A DNA stretch of 64,000 nucleotides from positions 62,001-126,000 of the forward strand of contig NZ_LMRV01000066.1 of assembly GCF_001428245.1 (NCBI RefSeq). The letters run 5' to 3'. The position numbers and the translations under genes are program-made. The DNA is from Paenibacillus sp. Soil522. GTDB taxonomy: Bacteria > Bacillota > Bacilli > Paenibacillales > Paenibacillaceae. The notes beneath the pieces were generated by a model that was not told the origin of the DNA, did not search any database, and was given only the letters and a program-made list of their open reading frames with translations. Positions 44,556-54,109 of this stretch are shown here, one piece after another. Every line of letters begins with the position of its first letter. Position 1 is the first letter of the stretch.

Positions 44556-45248
44556 ATGGATCTATTCTCAGTCGAGTTTTTCTCCGCTTTGCTGACCATT
44601 GTTTTCATCGACCTTATACTGGCCGGGGACAATGCCATTGTTATAGCGTTAGCATCTCGAAATTTGCCAAAGGACCAGCAACAGAAAGCGGTCATTTGGG
44701 GAACAGCCGGAGCAGTCGGCATTAGGATTATCGCCACCCTGCTCGTCGTTCAGCTGCTGAATGTGCCTTGGCTTAATCTTGTCGGAGGCCTGCTCTTAGT
44801 ATGGATCGCTTACAAGCTGCTCGTACAGGAAGAAGCGCATGACAACATTAAATCGGGCAATACGCTATGGCAATCGATTCGTACGATTATCATTGCCGAT
44901 GCAGCGATGGGACTCGATAACGTCATCGCGGTTGCGGGTGCGGCACATAATAATAAGCTGCTCGTCATTCTCGGACTTCTGATCAGCGTACCTATTGTTG
45001 TATGGGGCAGCACCCTATTCATCAAGCTTATTAATCGCTATGGATGGATCATTTATGTCGGTTCAGCGGTTCTCGCATACACCGCCGCCAAGATGATTAC
45101 GCACGAAAAATCTTTCCACGAATTTTTCGACAATCAGGTAATCTACTGGTCGTTCGTGCTACTGGCGGTTGTCATTACGATCGCAGCCGGATTGGTTACC
45201 AATATGCGCAAAAATGCTACACAACAAAAAAGCAGTGAATCCCACTAA
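44556..45248 (+). CDS. TerC family integral membrane protein (YjbE-like), copy 2
   Basis: 230 residues from the ATG about 10 nt behind AAAGGAGG; a 26-codon upstream extension runs through the ribosome site and is rejected. Signatures LAGDNAIVIALASRNLPKDQQQKA and ADAAMGLDNVIAVAGAAHNN parallel copy 1, so the two are paralogues from duplication. Probable Mn2+ transport or metallation. C-terminal tail NMRKNATQQKSSESH is short and cytoplasmic. Confidence 0.93.
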   Translation: MDLFSVEFFSALLTIVFIDLILAGDNAIVIALASRNLPKDQQQKAVIWGTAGAVGIRIIATLLVVQLLNVPWLNLVGGLLLVWIAYKLLVQEEAHDNIKSGNTLWQSIRTIIIADAAMGLDNVIAVAGAAHNNKLLVILGLLISVPIVVWGSTLFIKLINRYGWIIYVGSAVLAYTAAKMITHEKSFHEFFDNQVIYWSFVLLAVVITIAAGLVTNMRKNATQQKSSESH

Positions 45249-45267
45249 AGGGATTCCTGCTTTTTTT
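45226..45267 (+). terminator. Terminator of the plus-strand TerC gene
   Basis: Stem AAAAAGCAG-T-GAATCCC / GGGATTC-C-TGCTTTTTT with one mismatch and a long T-run; it begins inside the last codons. Confidence 0.9.
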
Positions 45268-45299
45268 GTTGGTTTTTCAGCTCTTCAACAACATTTAAA

Positions 45300-46520
45300 T
45301 CAGAACCAGCTATCCTCGCCTGCCGTTTGCATGGCCGTTTCAGCCTCTGGCGTAATCAAAAGCTGCTCGGTCCCTTCGACTGCTGCTGTAAGCAGCTGTT
45401 TATAATTCGGGATGAGCGACTCGATCTTCTCGGCGATTCTGAGATTGGGATTCGTGCTTGGCGATTTTGGCAAAAATAACGTACAGCAATCCTCGTATGG
45501 CAAAATCGACGTTTCATACGTTCCGATTCTTTCGGCCATACGAATGATTTCATGCTTGTCCATCATAATTAACGGCTTAAGCTGCGGAAGCACCGTCGCG
45601 CGTCCGATCACATTCATGCTGGGCAGCGTCTGGCTCGCTACCTGACCCAAACTTTCCCCCGTGACGATTCCAAATGCCCCGTTTCGCTCCGCGAGCTGCT
45701 CTGTTATTCGCAGCATGGCCCTTCTCATTAACGTAATTATCAGATTATCGCTCTTTGCTTGAACCAGGGTCGTCTGAATTTCAGTGAAAGGCACAAGATG
45801 CAGCTTGATCGGCTCTCCGCTGAAATAAGACAACCGTTTAGCAAGCTCGATTACTTTATCCTTCGCCTGCTCGCTTGTGAAAGGATAGCTGTGAAAATGC
45901 ACCGCCTCTATCTCAAGCCCTTTTCGTAAAGCCAGCCAGCCTGCTACGGGGCTGTCTATACCGCCAGAGAGCAGCAGCATGGCTTTGCCGTTTGACGCGA
46001 AAGGAAAGCCGCCAGCGCCGGGTATAACGTCATAGTATACGTAAGCCGCTTCTTCTTGGATATCCACGCGCAATTCAATATCGGGCTTGCCCACATTTAC
46101 TTTGAGCTCCGGCATTGCGCGCAGCACATGCCCGCCCACCAAATGATTCATTTCCTGCGAATTGTGAGGAAATTTCTTCCAAGCGCGCTTGGCGCTTACT
46201 TTAAACGTCGCCGGCTGCTTAGGCAATGCTTGCATAATAGCTAACGCCGCTGCTCTTATTTTCTCAAGCTCATGCTCCGTGCTCATAACGGGACTTAAAG
46301 AGACGATGCCGAACAAATCCTTCAATCGGTCCGCAACCGGCTCATAGGGATGACCGTTCAGCTTTACATATAAACGTCCAAAGGATTTGAAATAAGCAAT
46401 ATTCTCATATGAGATCAAAGCTTGCTTCACTTGCTCGAGCATTCGCTTCTCGAATTTATTCCGGTTTCTTCCCTTAACCATTAAATCTCCGTACCTCAGT
46501 ATAATTTGATCATAAAGCAA
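45300..46520 (-). CDS. thiI: tRNA uracil 4-sulfurtransferase ThiI
   Basis: 406 residues: ferredoxin-like and THUMP domain (to about 165), then PP-loop domain with LLLSGGIDSPVAGWLALRKG. The length shows no C-terminal rhodanese domain, as in Bacillus. Transfers sulfur for s4U8 in tRNA and supports thiazole synthesis. Sulfur is supplied by the adjacent cysteine desulfurase, 2 bp upstream. Confidence 0.96.
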   Translation of the reverse strand: MLYDQIILRYGDLMVKGRNRNKFEKRMLEQVKQALISYENIAYFKSFGRLYVKLNGHPYEPVADRLKDLFGIVSLSPVMSTEHELEKIRAAALAIMQALPKQPATFKVSAKRAWKKFPHNSQEMNHLVGGHVLRAMPELKVNVGKPDIELRVDIQEEAAYVYYDVIPGAGGFPFASNGKAMLLLSGGIDSPVAGWLALRKGLEIEAVHFHSYPFTSEQAKDKVIELAKRLSYFSGEPIKLHLVPFTEIQTTLVQAKSDNLIITLMRRAMLRITEQLAERNGAFGIVTGESLGQVASQTLPSMNVIGRATVLPQLKPLIMMDKHEIIRMAERIGTYETSILPYEDCCTLFLPKSPSTNPNLRIAEKIESLIPNYKQLLTAAVEGTEQLLITPEAETAMQTAGEDSWF

Positions 46521-46522
46521 GT

Positions 46523-47671
46523 TTAAGTCAATCTCCTCTCAAGCGGCTTCAATTGCTCAACAACATGACTCAGAGCAGCGCCTAAAGCGACAATATCCCG
46601 TTCCTCGTGTTCATCGCCGAAGCTGATTCGAACCCCGCCGGCTGCCTGTTCATGGCTAACGCCAATCGCAAGCAGCACGCGGCTTGGCTTGTCTTCCTTC
46701 GAGGAACAGGCGGATTTGGTTGAAGCCATTATACCACGCTGCTCCAGCATATGAATGATAACCTCCGGCTTCATGCCCGGGTAAGAGAAATGAATGATAT
46801 GAGCGGCAGACGGATCCGCTCCGTTTAGCCTAAGCTCCGGTATGCCGCTAATGAGCTGAATAAGCTTCTGCTTAAGCGGCCTCATTCGCCGCTCGCGCTG
46901 CTCCAATGACTCAAGCGACATGCGTAGCGCCTTCACGGAGGCGACGATGCCCGGCACATTTTGCGTGCCAGCGCGATTTCCGTACTCCTGTGAGCCGCCT
47001 GTAAACAACGGGTAAAGCGTAACACCTTCGCGGACGTACAAGAAGCCTACGCCTTTGGGACCCCGAAGTTTATGTGCAGACCCGCTTAGCAAATCGATGC
47101 CCCATTCCTCTATGCAAACCGGCAGCTTTCCGATGCTTTGGACGGCATCGACATGGAACATCGCCTTCGGATACCGCTTGAGCAATCTTCCGATCTGCTC
47201 GATTGGCTGTATCGACCCTATTTCATTGTTGATATGCATGACGCTGACAAGAATAGTCTGGTCGGTCAGAGCCTCTTCCAATTGCTCAATGCGTACATGT
47301 CCAGACTCGCTGACCGGTAAATAAGTTACTCGAAAACCTTCTTGCTCCAGCTGAGCGAACGTTTCATACACCGAAGCATGCTCGATCTGCGTCGTAATCA
47401 GATGCTTGCCCCGTCCCGCATATTGGCGTGCAACACCCTTTATCGCTAAATTGTTGGATTCCGTTCCGCCGGATGTAAATACCCATTTGCCGTTCGTCGT
47501 TTGCAGCTGATCAGCCAGAAGGGCGCGCGAGCGTTCAATTAATTTATCCGCATCGGTACCGGCGCGGTGCAGGGACGAAGGATTCGCGTATTGCGATTTC
47601 ATTACCTCCATCATCGTTTTTACGACTTCTTCATAAGGCGGCGTTGAGGCACAGTGGTCAAAATATAACAT
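46523..47671 (-). CDS. nifZ: Cysteine desulfurase (NifZ/IscS-like) dedicated to ThiI
   Basis: 382 residues, PLP class V. DHCASTPPYEEVVKTMME start, FTSGGTESNNLAIKGVA, HVDAVQSIGKLP, the PLP Lys in LLSGSAHKLRGPKGVGF, and the catalytic Cys loop STKSACSSKED. Stop and start of thiI are 2 bp apart, the Bacillus nifZ-thiI arrangement in which NifZ feeds ThiI. It could serve other sulfur acceptors too. Confidence 0.93.
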   Translation of the reverse strand: MLYFDHCASTPPYEEVVKTMMEVMKSQYANPSSLHRAGTDADKLIERSRALLADQLQTTNGKWVFTSGGTESNNLAIKGVARQYAGRGKHLITTQIEHASVYETFAQLEQEGFRVTYLPVSESGHVRIEQLEEALTDQTILVSVMHINNEIGSIQPIEQIGRLLKRYPKAMFHVDAVQSIGKLPVCIEEWGIDLLSGSAHKLRGPKGVGFLYVREGVTLYPLFTGGSQEYGNRAGTQNVPGIVASVKALRMSLESLEQRERRMRPLKQKLIQLISGIPELRLNGADPSAAHIIHFSYPGMKPEVIIHMLEQRGIMASTKSACSSKEDKPSRVLLAIGVSHEQAAGGVRISFGDEHEERDIVALGAALSHVVEQLKPLERRLT

Positions 47672-47764
47672 CGAGGTTCTGTCTCCTTTCCAAAAAAGAA
47701 AAAGATCAGCGATTGCTCCTGCTTAAGAGGCAGAAAGCCGAATCGTGATCTTATTACTGCCGTT

Positions 47765-48439
47765 CTACTTAGCTTGAAGCACCTTTGCGACATATCGCTG
47801 CGTCTCTTCCGGCAGCGCTTCAAGATTTTCTATCAGCTGTTCGTTCGTTCTTATGCCAGTCCGGTCGACACGTCCTGGGCCGGCATTGTAAGCTGCTAAG
47901 GCAACCTGCTCATTCCCGTTATATTTCTTCAGCAAAAGCGATAAATATTTGGTTCCGCCTTCAATATTTTGCGCAGGATCAAATGAATTCGTGACGCCTA
48001 GCCCTCTTGCCGTACCATCCATTAGCTGCATTAACCCCTTTGCGCCTGCGCCGGATTGCGCATCCGCGCGGAAGCCGGATTCGGTTTTGATAACCGCTTG
48101 AATTAAGGCTGGGTCTACGCCATATTTGGCGGCAGCTTGCTGAATAAGCTCGTCATATTCGCTTGGTGAGCTGTTTGCCTCAGCTTGGCTGCTGTAGGAA
48201 ATATTATTCAAACTGCTCAGCGAGGATAGCTGAGCAAGCGCATCTGCCGCCAGAATTGGAGCGGCGGAGCCATTCTCCGAAGAGCTGTCAGACATATATT
48301 GTGATAAAAGAGTATCAAATAAGGAAGCAGAGCCATCGCCGGCGGTTGCAAGCAATGGGTTTGATGCGGCTTGCATATCCAAACTTGGAGCGAGCTGCAG
48401 CTGCAGCAATGTCTTAATAATCCGAGGGTCAATACTCAT
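47765..48439 (-). CDS. Lytic transglycosylase, SLT domain (YjbJ-like)
   Basis: 224 residues. The last 110 are an SLT/GEWL domain: [50 protein letters not shown] with catalytic Glu of TESGF, then [10 protein letters not shown]. The N-terminal half is low complexity, Ser/Ala/Leu-rich, without an obvious signal peptide, so export route is unclear. Cleaves peptidoglycan glycan strands in the family. Confidence 0.9.
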   Translation of the reverse strand: MSIDPRIIKTLLQLQLAPSLDMQAASNPLLATAGDGSASLFDTLLSQYMSDSSSENGSAAPILAADALAQLSSLSSLNNISYSSQAEANSSPSEYDELIQQAAAKYGVDPALIQAVIKTESGFRADAQSGAGAKGLMQLMDGTARGLGVTNSFDPAQNIEGGTKYLSLLLKKYNGNEQVALAAYNAGPGRVDRTGIRTNEQLIENLEALPEETQRYVAKVLQAK

Positions 48440-48519
48440 GATTTCCTCCCAGCTTTGCGGTTATAAGCACATAGGTATCATTTCTACTTTAATTATATCG
48501 GTTATTATTGTACATGTTT

Positions 48520-49260
48520 TTAGAGCAAACAGCCAGTTTCCCTTTCATTGAGCTTTCGAAGCAGCGGCATAACCTCTTCGATTGACCCGCATTCCAAGTA
48601 TTTCACAAACCCGTCCTTCTTATTAGGCTGCTGCTGTCTTGTATTTAGCCAAATAGGCGTCCAGCCTGCTTGAAAGGAAGGCGCGATATCGTTATGCCAT
48701 GCGTCACCCACATAAACCAGCTGTTCTGGCCGTAAAGCTACATTTTTTCGGACAAAATGGAACACATCTGGATCGGGCTTCGCAATGCCGATACCGTCGG
48801 AAATGTATGCGTTTGGCTCGGCTACCCATTTTAACAGCTCCAAAGCGATAATTTTTTTCATTTGATGCTCAACCGGACCATTCGTAATTAAGCCAATGCC
48901 GATTCCGCTTGCCTGCAGCTGCTCGAACAGCTCCTGAACGCCTTCCCTGAGCGTAAGACGTGATTGCTCCAGCTCGTAATTCCACTGCAGCAGCGCCGCC
49001 GCCTCAGCCGATACCTCTATGCCGATATCGGAGAAAGCCGACGTAGTCCGCTTGATGCGAAGCTCCTCCAGCGTCATTTCCCCATTCACATGCTTCACCC
49101 ACAAAAGATCACTATGCCGTCTAATGCTTTTGTACAAATCTTCTATATGTAAGCTCCCGATTGCATGTCCAATCAGGCCGGTGTTCTCCACCGCCAACCG
49201 GAACGGCTGAAGCTGGTCGTATAACGTATCGTCCAAATCGAAATATACTGCTTTTATCAT
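48520..49260 (-). CDS. HAD family hydrolase (YjjG/haloacid dehalogenase type)
   Basis: 246 residues from the ATG behind GGGGAGGG. Motif I YFDLDDTLYD, motif II LITNGP, motif III Lys in IAKPDPDVF, motif IV YVGDAWHNDI. The helical cap (about 20-95) fits subfamily IA. Substrate is probably a small phosphate compound; not determinable. Single gene. Confidence 0.92.
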   Translation of the reverse strand: MIKAVYFDLDDTLYDQLQPFRLAVENTGLIGHAIGSLHIEDLYKSIRRHSDLLWVKHVNGEMTLEELRIKRTTSAFSDIGIEVSAEAAALLQWNYELEQSRLTLREGVQELFEQLQASGIGIGLITNGPVEHQMKKIIALELLKWVAEPNAYISDGIGIAKPDPDVFHFVRKNVALRPEQLVYVGDAWHNDIAPSFQAGWTPIWLNTRQQQPNKKDGFVKYLECGSIEEVMPLLRKLNERETGCLL

Positions 49261-49348
49261 ATGCCCTCCCCTATCTCCGCTCATTGCAGCCTGTCTATAA
49301 AACCACCTCTATTATAGGGGCTGAAGCATGAGTATACCAGCGGATAAC

Positions 49349-49379
49349 AAAAAAAGACCGCACCCTTCTTGGCACGGTC
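49349..49379 (-). terminator. Terminator behind the DUF2339 gene
   Basis: Minus strand stem GACCG-TGCC / GGGTG-CGGTC, then TTTTTTT. Confidence 0.82.
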
Positions 49380-49418
49380 GGTCATCGTTTCATTCCGCAT
49401 GCATTTCATACTGCCCGC

Positions 49419-51002
49419 TCAAATACTTTCGCGCGCCCCTTCATCATTAACACGCCATTTGCCGTTAATCCATGTAATAAAAAATGAGATCGCTCCGAGC
49501 GTCAGCAGAACTCCCACTTTGTAAAGCGCCTCTTGTCCGCTCAAATCCATAAAGATCGCTTTAAACGCGACGAGTACCAGAACGACGGAGCCAAACCAGC
49601 GGAATAAAAGCTCTCGGTAATAAGCTCCCCACAAAATAAGCAGCAGCGCATAGCAGCCCCATGAGACCGATAGGGCAAGCTGCATGTAGACGGACGACGA
49701 TTCAGTAAAATACTCGGTAAATATATTTTCAATTTGCCTTGTAAGCAACCCCCCGACGATGAGGTGAGCTAACAGCGCGTATACCCTTGCAAGAATCCGG
49801 TTTGCTTTCTCTGTTATTTGAGGAAAGACCAGCTGTCTTGAAAAATAGAAGCCAAGTGCGGCAAGCAGCACCCAAGCAATTGATCCCCAGTTTAAGAATG
49901 GGATATACATCCCGAACCATTCGCCCCGCGGCGTATCCCAAGTGACCGCATACCAATAGGAGCCGACCGCAAACCAAATGACAAGGGAGCACAGGTTAAG
50001 CAGAGGCAAACGTTTCATTCGGCCAACAGCAGCTGCAGCAGCAGCAATGCAGCCCCATAGCAGCACGCTAATCAGAGGCTTTGACTCATACCCGCCGCCA
50101 ATACTGCTGACGGCCACGAGAATCAGCAGCAAGCCTCCAAGAAAAAAGCTTGCGGAGGAAGCCGTTATTTTGACCGTCAACTGATAGATGACATAGCTGG
50201 CTAACAGGTAGACGATGCCGATAAAAGCAAGAATGTACCCGTAATCCAACTCCCCGTTCAAAATAAGGAGCGCCCAAAATCCGAACAGGATGCCGTTCGT
50301 CGCATTTAAATACAAATCGATGCCGTCGAAACAAAGCTTATTGCGCCAGGAGGAAGCCAGCAAGCCGATCGTATAAAAGAGGAATGCGGAGAGCGCGTAC
50401 CGGAACGGCATGCTCCAAAAGCCCTCAGTCGATGGATTGTAGTGTATAAAGTATACGATGTAAAGCAGCCACGAGCCTAGAAAGCTTACGATCCGCAGCT
50501 CATGCCAGCCGCGGGCAATGCTCAGAAACAAAAAGGCGACATTTATTACGAGCAAATAAAGAAACAAAGCGAATACTTGATCCGTTTCCGGACGCATCAG
50601 CAGCGGAGACAACAGCCCTCCCGCCATGGCTATATTCATAAGCAGCCTGGACTGGAACTTGTAAGCATATGCCGATATGCCAATCGTAATCGCGCTCATT
50701 CCGAGCAGAATCGTCATCGGCTCCCACAGCCGGTAATAAATGCCGGCAAAAGAAAAGGTCGCATATAAAATGCAAGCACCCATACCGATCATGATCTCGC
50801 CAATCGGATTACGCGGAATACGTCTTGCGAGCTTTAAGCCCGCAATGCTTATGCCTGCTCCGCTCAAAAGTCCAAACCCGATCTTCATCGGCTCCGTAAT
50901 CCAGCCCAGATCCAACGAATATTTGAACAAAGTGATAAATGCAGCAAGGACGAACAGGACTCCGAGCATTGAAGTCCAATGCCTGTTAATTAGTTCTTTC
51001 AT
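49419..51002 (-). CDS. DUF2339 polytopic membrane protein
   Basis: About 527 residues with roughly 16 membrane segments and almost no soluble domain; begins KELINRHWTSMLGVLFVLAAFITLFKYSLDLGWITEPMKIGFGLLSGAGISIAGL, the DUF2339 opening. Function unknown. The ATG is 8 nt behind GGGGGTT. Its neighbour 54 bp upstream is also a polytopic membrane protein on the same strand. Confidence 0.82.
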   Translation of the reverse strand: MKELINRHWTSMLGVLFVLAAFITLFKYSLDLGWITEPMKIGFGLLSGAGISIAGLKLARRIPRNPIGEIMIGMGACILYATFSFAGIYYRLWEPMTILLGMSAITIGISAYAYKFQSRLLMNIAMAGGLLSPLLMRPETDQVFALFLYLLVINVAFLFLSIARGWHELRIVSFLGSWLLYIVYFIHYNPSTEGFWSMPFRYALSAFLFYTIGLLASSWRNKLCFDGIDLYLNATNGILFGFWALLILNGELDYGYILAFIGIVYLLASYVIYQLTVKITASSASFFLGGLLLILVAVSSIGGGYESKPLISVLLWGCIAAAAAAVGRMKRLPLLNLCSLVIWFAVGSYWYAVTWDTPRGEWFGMYIPFLNWGSIAWVLLAALGFYFSRQLVFPQITEKANRILARVYALLAHLIVGGLLTRQIENIFTEYFTESSSVYMQLALSVSWGCYALLLILWGAYYRELLFRWFGSVVLVLVAFKAIFMDLSGQEALYKVGVLLTLGAISFFITWINGKWRVNDEGARESI

Positions 51003-51056
51003 CTGTATAACCCCCAATTGTATAGTCAGAACCCGCCGTCTTTAAGGCTGGCTCCA

Positions 51057-51755
51057 TTACTTGCTTTCGCCTTGAAACCAATAATCGAGCAGCCGTAAGG
51101 ATGCATATAGCAGCATGAATATGGCAAAAGCAATGACTTCAAGCTGCAGCAAATACCACGGCCATGGAGCCAGCAAATCGAGCAGGGATGCCGTTCCGGG
51201 CTTTCTCGCCAAAAACATAAAATTGGTCGTTCCCGAGACGATGTTGACAACCGCAGCAGGAATGGCGAGCGCATGCAGCCAAACGACAGCCAGCAGCACC
51301 GACCTAAAGGAAGGACGGTATCGCTCTACCGCCGTAATAAACAAAGCGGCACTGATGATTCCGATATGCGCGATAAAAAAATGGAAAAAGCGGAAATGCG
51401 GGAACGTTTCGTCTAAATTGGGTGTCAAGATCGCTTGAAGCGCTCCCATACTCCCGAGAAAGAATACGGCATCGTAAAGTTTTTTTCTATCCGTAACTAG
51501 CAGCAGCGCACTAACTAAGAGCATCAGGCTGCACAGTTGAAACGGCATTGAGCCGATCCCCCAGTTATGCTCAAGGATGTAGGATAACTGAAGGGAGATT
51601 TCGCAGGTTATCAACAGGAGCGCAAGCCCGTATCGCACTATCCAGTTCAGCTTTGGCTGCCTCATTTGCTTCCGGAAGACGATAATAACGACAACGGCGA
51701 TGACGGAAGCGGCCAATCCCGCTGCATGTGCGGCCGAGAACATCTCAAATGACAT
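51057..51755 (-). CDS. TIGR02206 family (YwaF-like) membrane protein
   Basis: 232 residues, six to seven membrane segments. FEMFSAAHAAGLAASVIAVV, PFQLCSLMLLVSALLLVTDRKKLYDAVFFLGSMGALQAILTPNLDETFPHFRFFHFFIAHIGI and FLARKPGTASLLDLLAPWPWYLL are family hallmarks. Related by fold to PAQR/HtrL-like or ceramidase-like membrane hydrolases only speculatively. Start ATG 8 nt behind GGAGAGG. Probably cotranscribed with the DUF2339 gene. Confidence 0.85.
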   Translation of the reverse strand: MSFEMFSAAHAAGLAASVIAVVVIIVFRKQMRQPKLNWIVRYGLALLLITCEISLQLSYILEHNWGIGSMPFQLCSLMLLVSALLLVTDRKKLYDAVFFLGSMGALQAILTPNLDETFPHFRFFHFFIAHIGIISAALFITAVERYRPSFRSVLLAVVWLHALAIPAAVVNIVSGTTNFMFLARKPGTASLLDLLAPWPWYLLQLEVIAFAIFMLLYASLRLLDYWFQGESK

Positions 51756-51840
51756 GTTGAAAGCCTCTCCTTTCCCTGTTTGCAGGCGCACTTCTTATTT
51801 CTATTCTGTAAAAAATGGCATAAAAAAAATAGTACCAACT

Positions 51841-52539
51841 TTATGTGGTACTATCCTCGTCATTTTTTTTTTGAAATAATCCCATTTCTTTGGCTTTATT
51901 AGCCGCCTCGCGTGAACCGGTCAGATTCAGCTTCTTTAATATATGATTGACATGGTTTTTAACCGTCCGGATCGATACGACCAGCTTGTCGGCAATTTGC
52001 GGCTGCGTATAGCCCTGATCTATCAAATCCAGCAGCTGCAGCTCCGATGGCGTAATAAGATCGTTCAGCTTCTTCGCTTCAAACTCACGCTCAAGCTGCT
52101 TCAGCCTGCGGAATTCCTCGCGCATCCGCTCCGCCACAACCGCGTTTATCGGTGATTGACTCCTCGAGGCTGATCTGACCGCATCCGGCAAGCTTTCAAA
52201 ATCCGATTTAATTTGATAATCGATGGCTCCTGCCTGAAAGGAGCGGAAAATAAGCTCCTTCTCCTCCATCGAGGTCAGCATGATCACTCGCGCTCCTGTA
52301 GATACGGCGGTTTCCTCCGCGAGCAAAACGCCTTCCGGCCTGCCTTCGAGCATAATGTCCATCAGCACGACATCGGCAGGCATAGTTTGCTGCTTGCCTT
52401 CCAGCAACGCTTGCCTCACATCTTCGGCTCTGCTTGCTGTCCATACAACATTAATATCCGGCTCCTTATTTAAATACGCCACAAGACCGCGAAGCCAATC
52501 AGGATCATCCTCAATGATCCATACCCGAATGCTGTCCAT
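51841..52539 (-). CDS. NarL/LuxR family response regulator
   Basis: 232 residues from the ATG behind AGGAGAG. Receiver domain with WIIEDDPDWL, phospho-acceptor D61 in VVLMDIMLEG, Thr of IMLTSMEE and Lys of YQIKSDF. LuxR helix-turn-helix at about 160-225: ELLDLIDQGYTQPQIADKLVVSIRTVKNHVNHIL. Overlaps the histidine kinase by 29 bp, so the pair is translationally coupled. Target genes unknown. Confidence 0.94.
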   Translation of the reverse strand: MDSIRVWIIEDDPDWLRGLVAYLNKEPDINVVWTASRAEDVRQALLEGKQQTMPADVVLMDIMLEGRPEGVLLAEETAVSTGARVIMLTSMEEKELIFRSFQAGAIDYQIKSDFESLPDAVRSASRSQSPINAVVAERMREEFRRLKQLEREFEAKKLNDLITPSELQLLDLIDQGYTQPQIADKLVVSIRTVKNHVNHILKKLNLTGSREAANKAKEMGLFQKKNDEDSTT

Positions 52540-53932
52540 GCACTTCTCTCCTCTGCGTATGATCTTCTGTTTTCTTTGCTTGAACACTGCGCTTCGGAAA
52601 CGACATAAAGATAGACGTTCCTACACCCGGCTTGCTGCGCAGATCCAACATCCCTTTATGCTTACGCATCACATGATACGCGTATGGCAAGCCAAGGCCA
52701 AAATTCGTGTCGCTGCCGTTTTTCGTCGTATAGAAGGGCTCAAGCACCCTCGTCATCTCGCTTTTATTCATTCCGGGACCTGTATCCCGCACCTCAATAA
52801 CAAGCTCGCGCTTCGTCTCGCTTAATTGGATATACAATTCGCCATAGCCAATCATCGCCTCCAAAGCATTGGCAACAATATTGCCCAAGGCTTCGCCCAC
52901 TTGAGCCGGATCGATACGACAGCTCCAGCCCCCGCTAAGCGTGGTATGAAGCTTAATATTATCAAGGGAAGGCTCATACCCCTTCACCGTCTGCTCGATT
53001 AGCGCTGCCAAATCGGTCACTTCAACACGCAGCACCAAATCCTCCGTTCGCCGATGAACCCGTTGAAGCATCTCTTGCATATGGCGAGAAGCGCCCAGTA
53101 CCGTCTCAACATCTGCCAGCAGCTCTTGCTGACCGGTTGCGATCGCGTACGCTTTCATCTTTTCCGAGAACAGCCGCATTTTTCCGGCATCGTTCTTGAT
53201 CGCATGATTGAGAATGGCAGTGCCTGAGGTGACTGCTCTAAGCGTGGAATCATACCTCCGCCGATCAATGTTGACGCGTACGCCCATGAAGCCGTAAGTA
53301 AACAGAGCGACGACAAATACGGTTACACCTAATCCGACGATCCACGTATTATAGACCCACATGCGCAGCATGCCGAAGCTGGGCAGCACGTAATTCATAA
53401 CCATGCTGAACATGACCGGCGGCAGCACCGCCGAGCAAACGATCCAATGCGTGCGCGAAAAAGACGCATGCAGCTGGCGCTTGAGCAGAACCTGCACTGC
53501 GCCGTATAAAATATAAGGCACCGCCCACCATACCACGATTTTGAAGGAGATCGGATATTCTTCCGTGTAGAAAGGCGTAAATACGATGCACAAAATAATC
53601 GGGATAAGCAGCAGAAACGGCAAAAGCTGCTGCAATCTCACAGGCAGTCGCACGGGCCGGTAAGCGATAGCAAACAGCGTGAAGGAAAATGGTAAACCAT
53701 AATAAGAAACGAGCGAGGAGACCGCTTGCAAGCGGTAAAGCAGCTGCTGCGCCACTTCATTCATTCCCGCTTCCGCTGCCGCAGGAAGCCATTGCAGGTC
53801 AAGCACGGCAGCAAGCGCGCCCGCTCCACCGCTGAACGCCACGGCGCCTAACCAATGATTAGCGGATGACCGCCGATCGGAGAGCCATATAATAGCCGCA
53901 ACAGCCCATAACGCAATAAGAACGAATAACAT
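52511..53932 (-). CDS. Polytopic membrane sensor histidine kinase
   Basis: 473 residues. Seven membrane segments in the first 235 residues form the sensor part, no extracellular domain. Then a short dimerisation helix with NHAIKNDAGKMRLFSEKM, whose His is the likely phosphate acceptor, and HATPase_c: GEALGNIVANALEAM (N box), VRDTGPGMNKSEM (G1), TNFGLGLPYAYHVMRKHKG (G2). Cognate regulator is the overlapping downstream gene. Confidence 0.92.
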   Translation of the reverse strand: MLFVLIALWAVAAIIWLSDRRSSANHWLGAVAFSGGAGALAAVLDLQWLPAAAEAGMNEVAQQLLYRLQAVSSLVSYYGLPFSFTLFAIAYRPVRLPVRLQQLLPFLLLIPIILCIVFTPFYTEEYPISFKIVVWWAVPYILYGAVQVLLKRQLHASFSRTHWIVCSAVLPPVMFSMVMNYVLPSFGMLRMWVYNTWIVGLGVTVFVVALFTYGFMGVRVNIDRRRYDSTLRAVTSGTAILNHAIKNDAGKMRLFSEKMKAYAIATGQQELLADVETVLGASRHMQEMLQRVHRRTEDLVLRVEVTDLAALIEQTVKGYEPSLDNIKLHTTLSGGWSCRIDPAQVGEALGNIVANALEAMIGYGELYIQLSETKRELVIEVRDTGPGMNKSEMTRVLEPFYTTKNGSDTNFGLGLPYAYHVMRKHKGMLDLRSKPGVGTSIFMSFPKRSVQAKKTEDHTQRREVHGQHSGMDH

Positions 53933-54025
53933 AGCGCAGCTCCTTCACAACAACGTCGATAGATTCATTGAACCACTTCCATTTGCATCACGTCAACAGA
54001 TGGATGGGCGACCGGTAAGCGGCAA

Positions 54026-54056
54026 TAAAAAACCGTTCAGCGATGGGCCGAACGGT
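54026..54056 (-). terminator. Terminator behind the DUF1836 gene
   Basis: Minus strand: 7-bp stem ACCGTTC / GAACGGT, 11-nt loop and TTTTTT. Confidence 0.85.
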
Positions 54057-54109
54057 CTTACACAGTCTATATAGCTCTATATTTTTCCGGCGGTCTGGCA
54101 GCCATGCCA

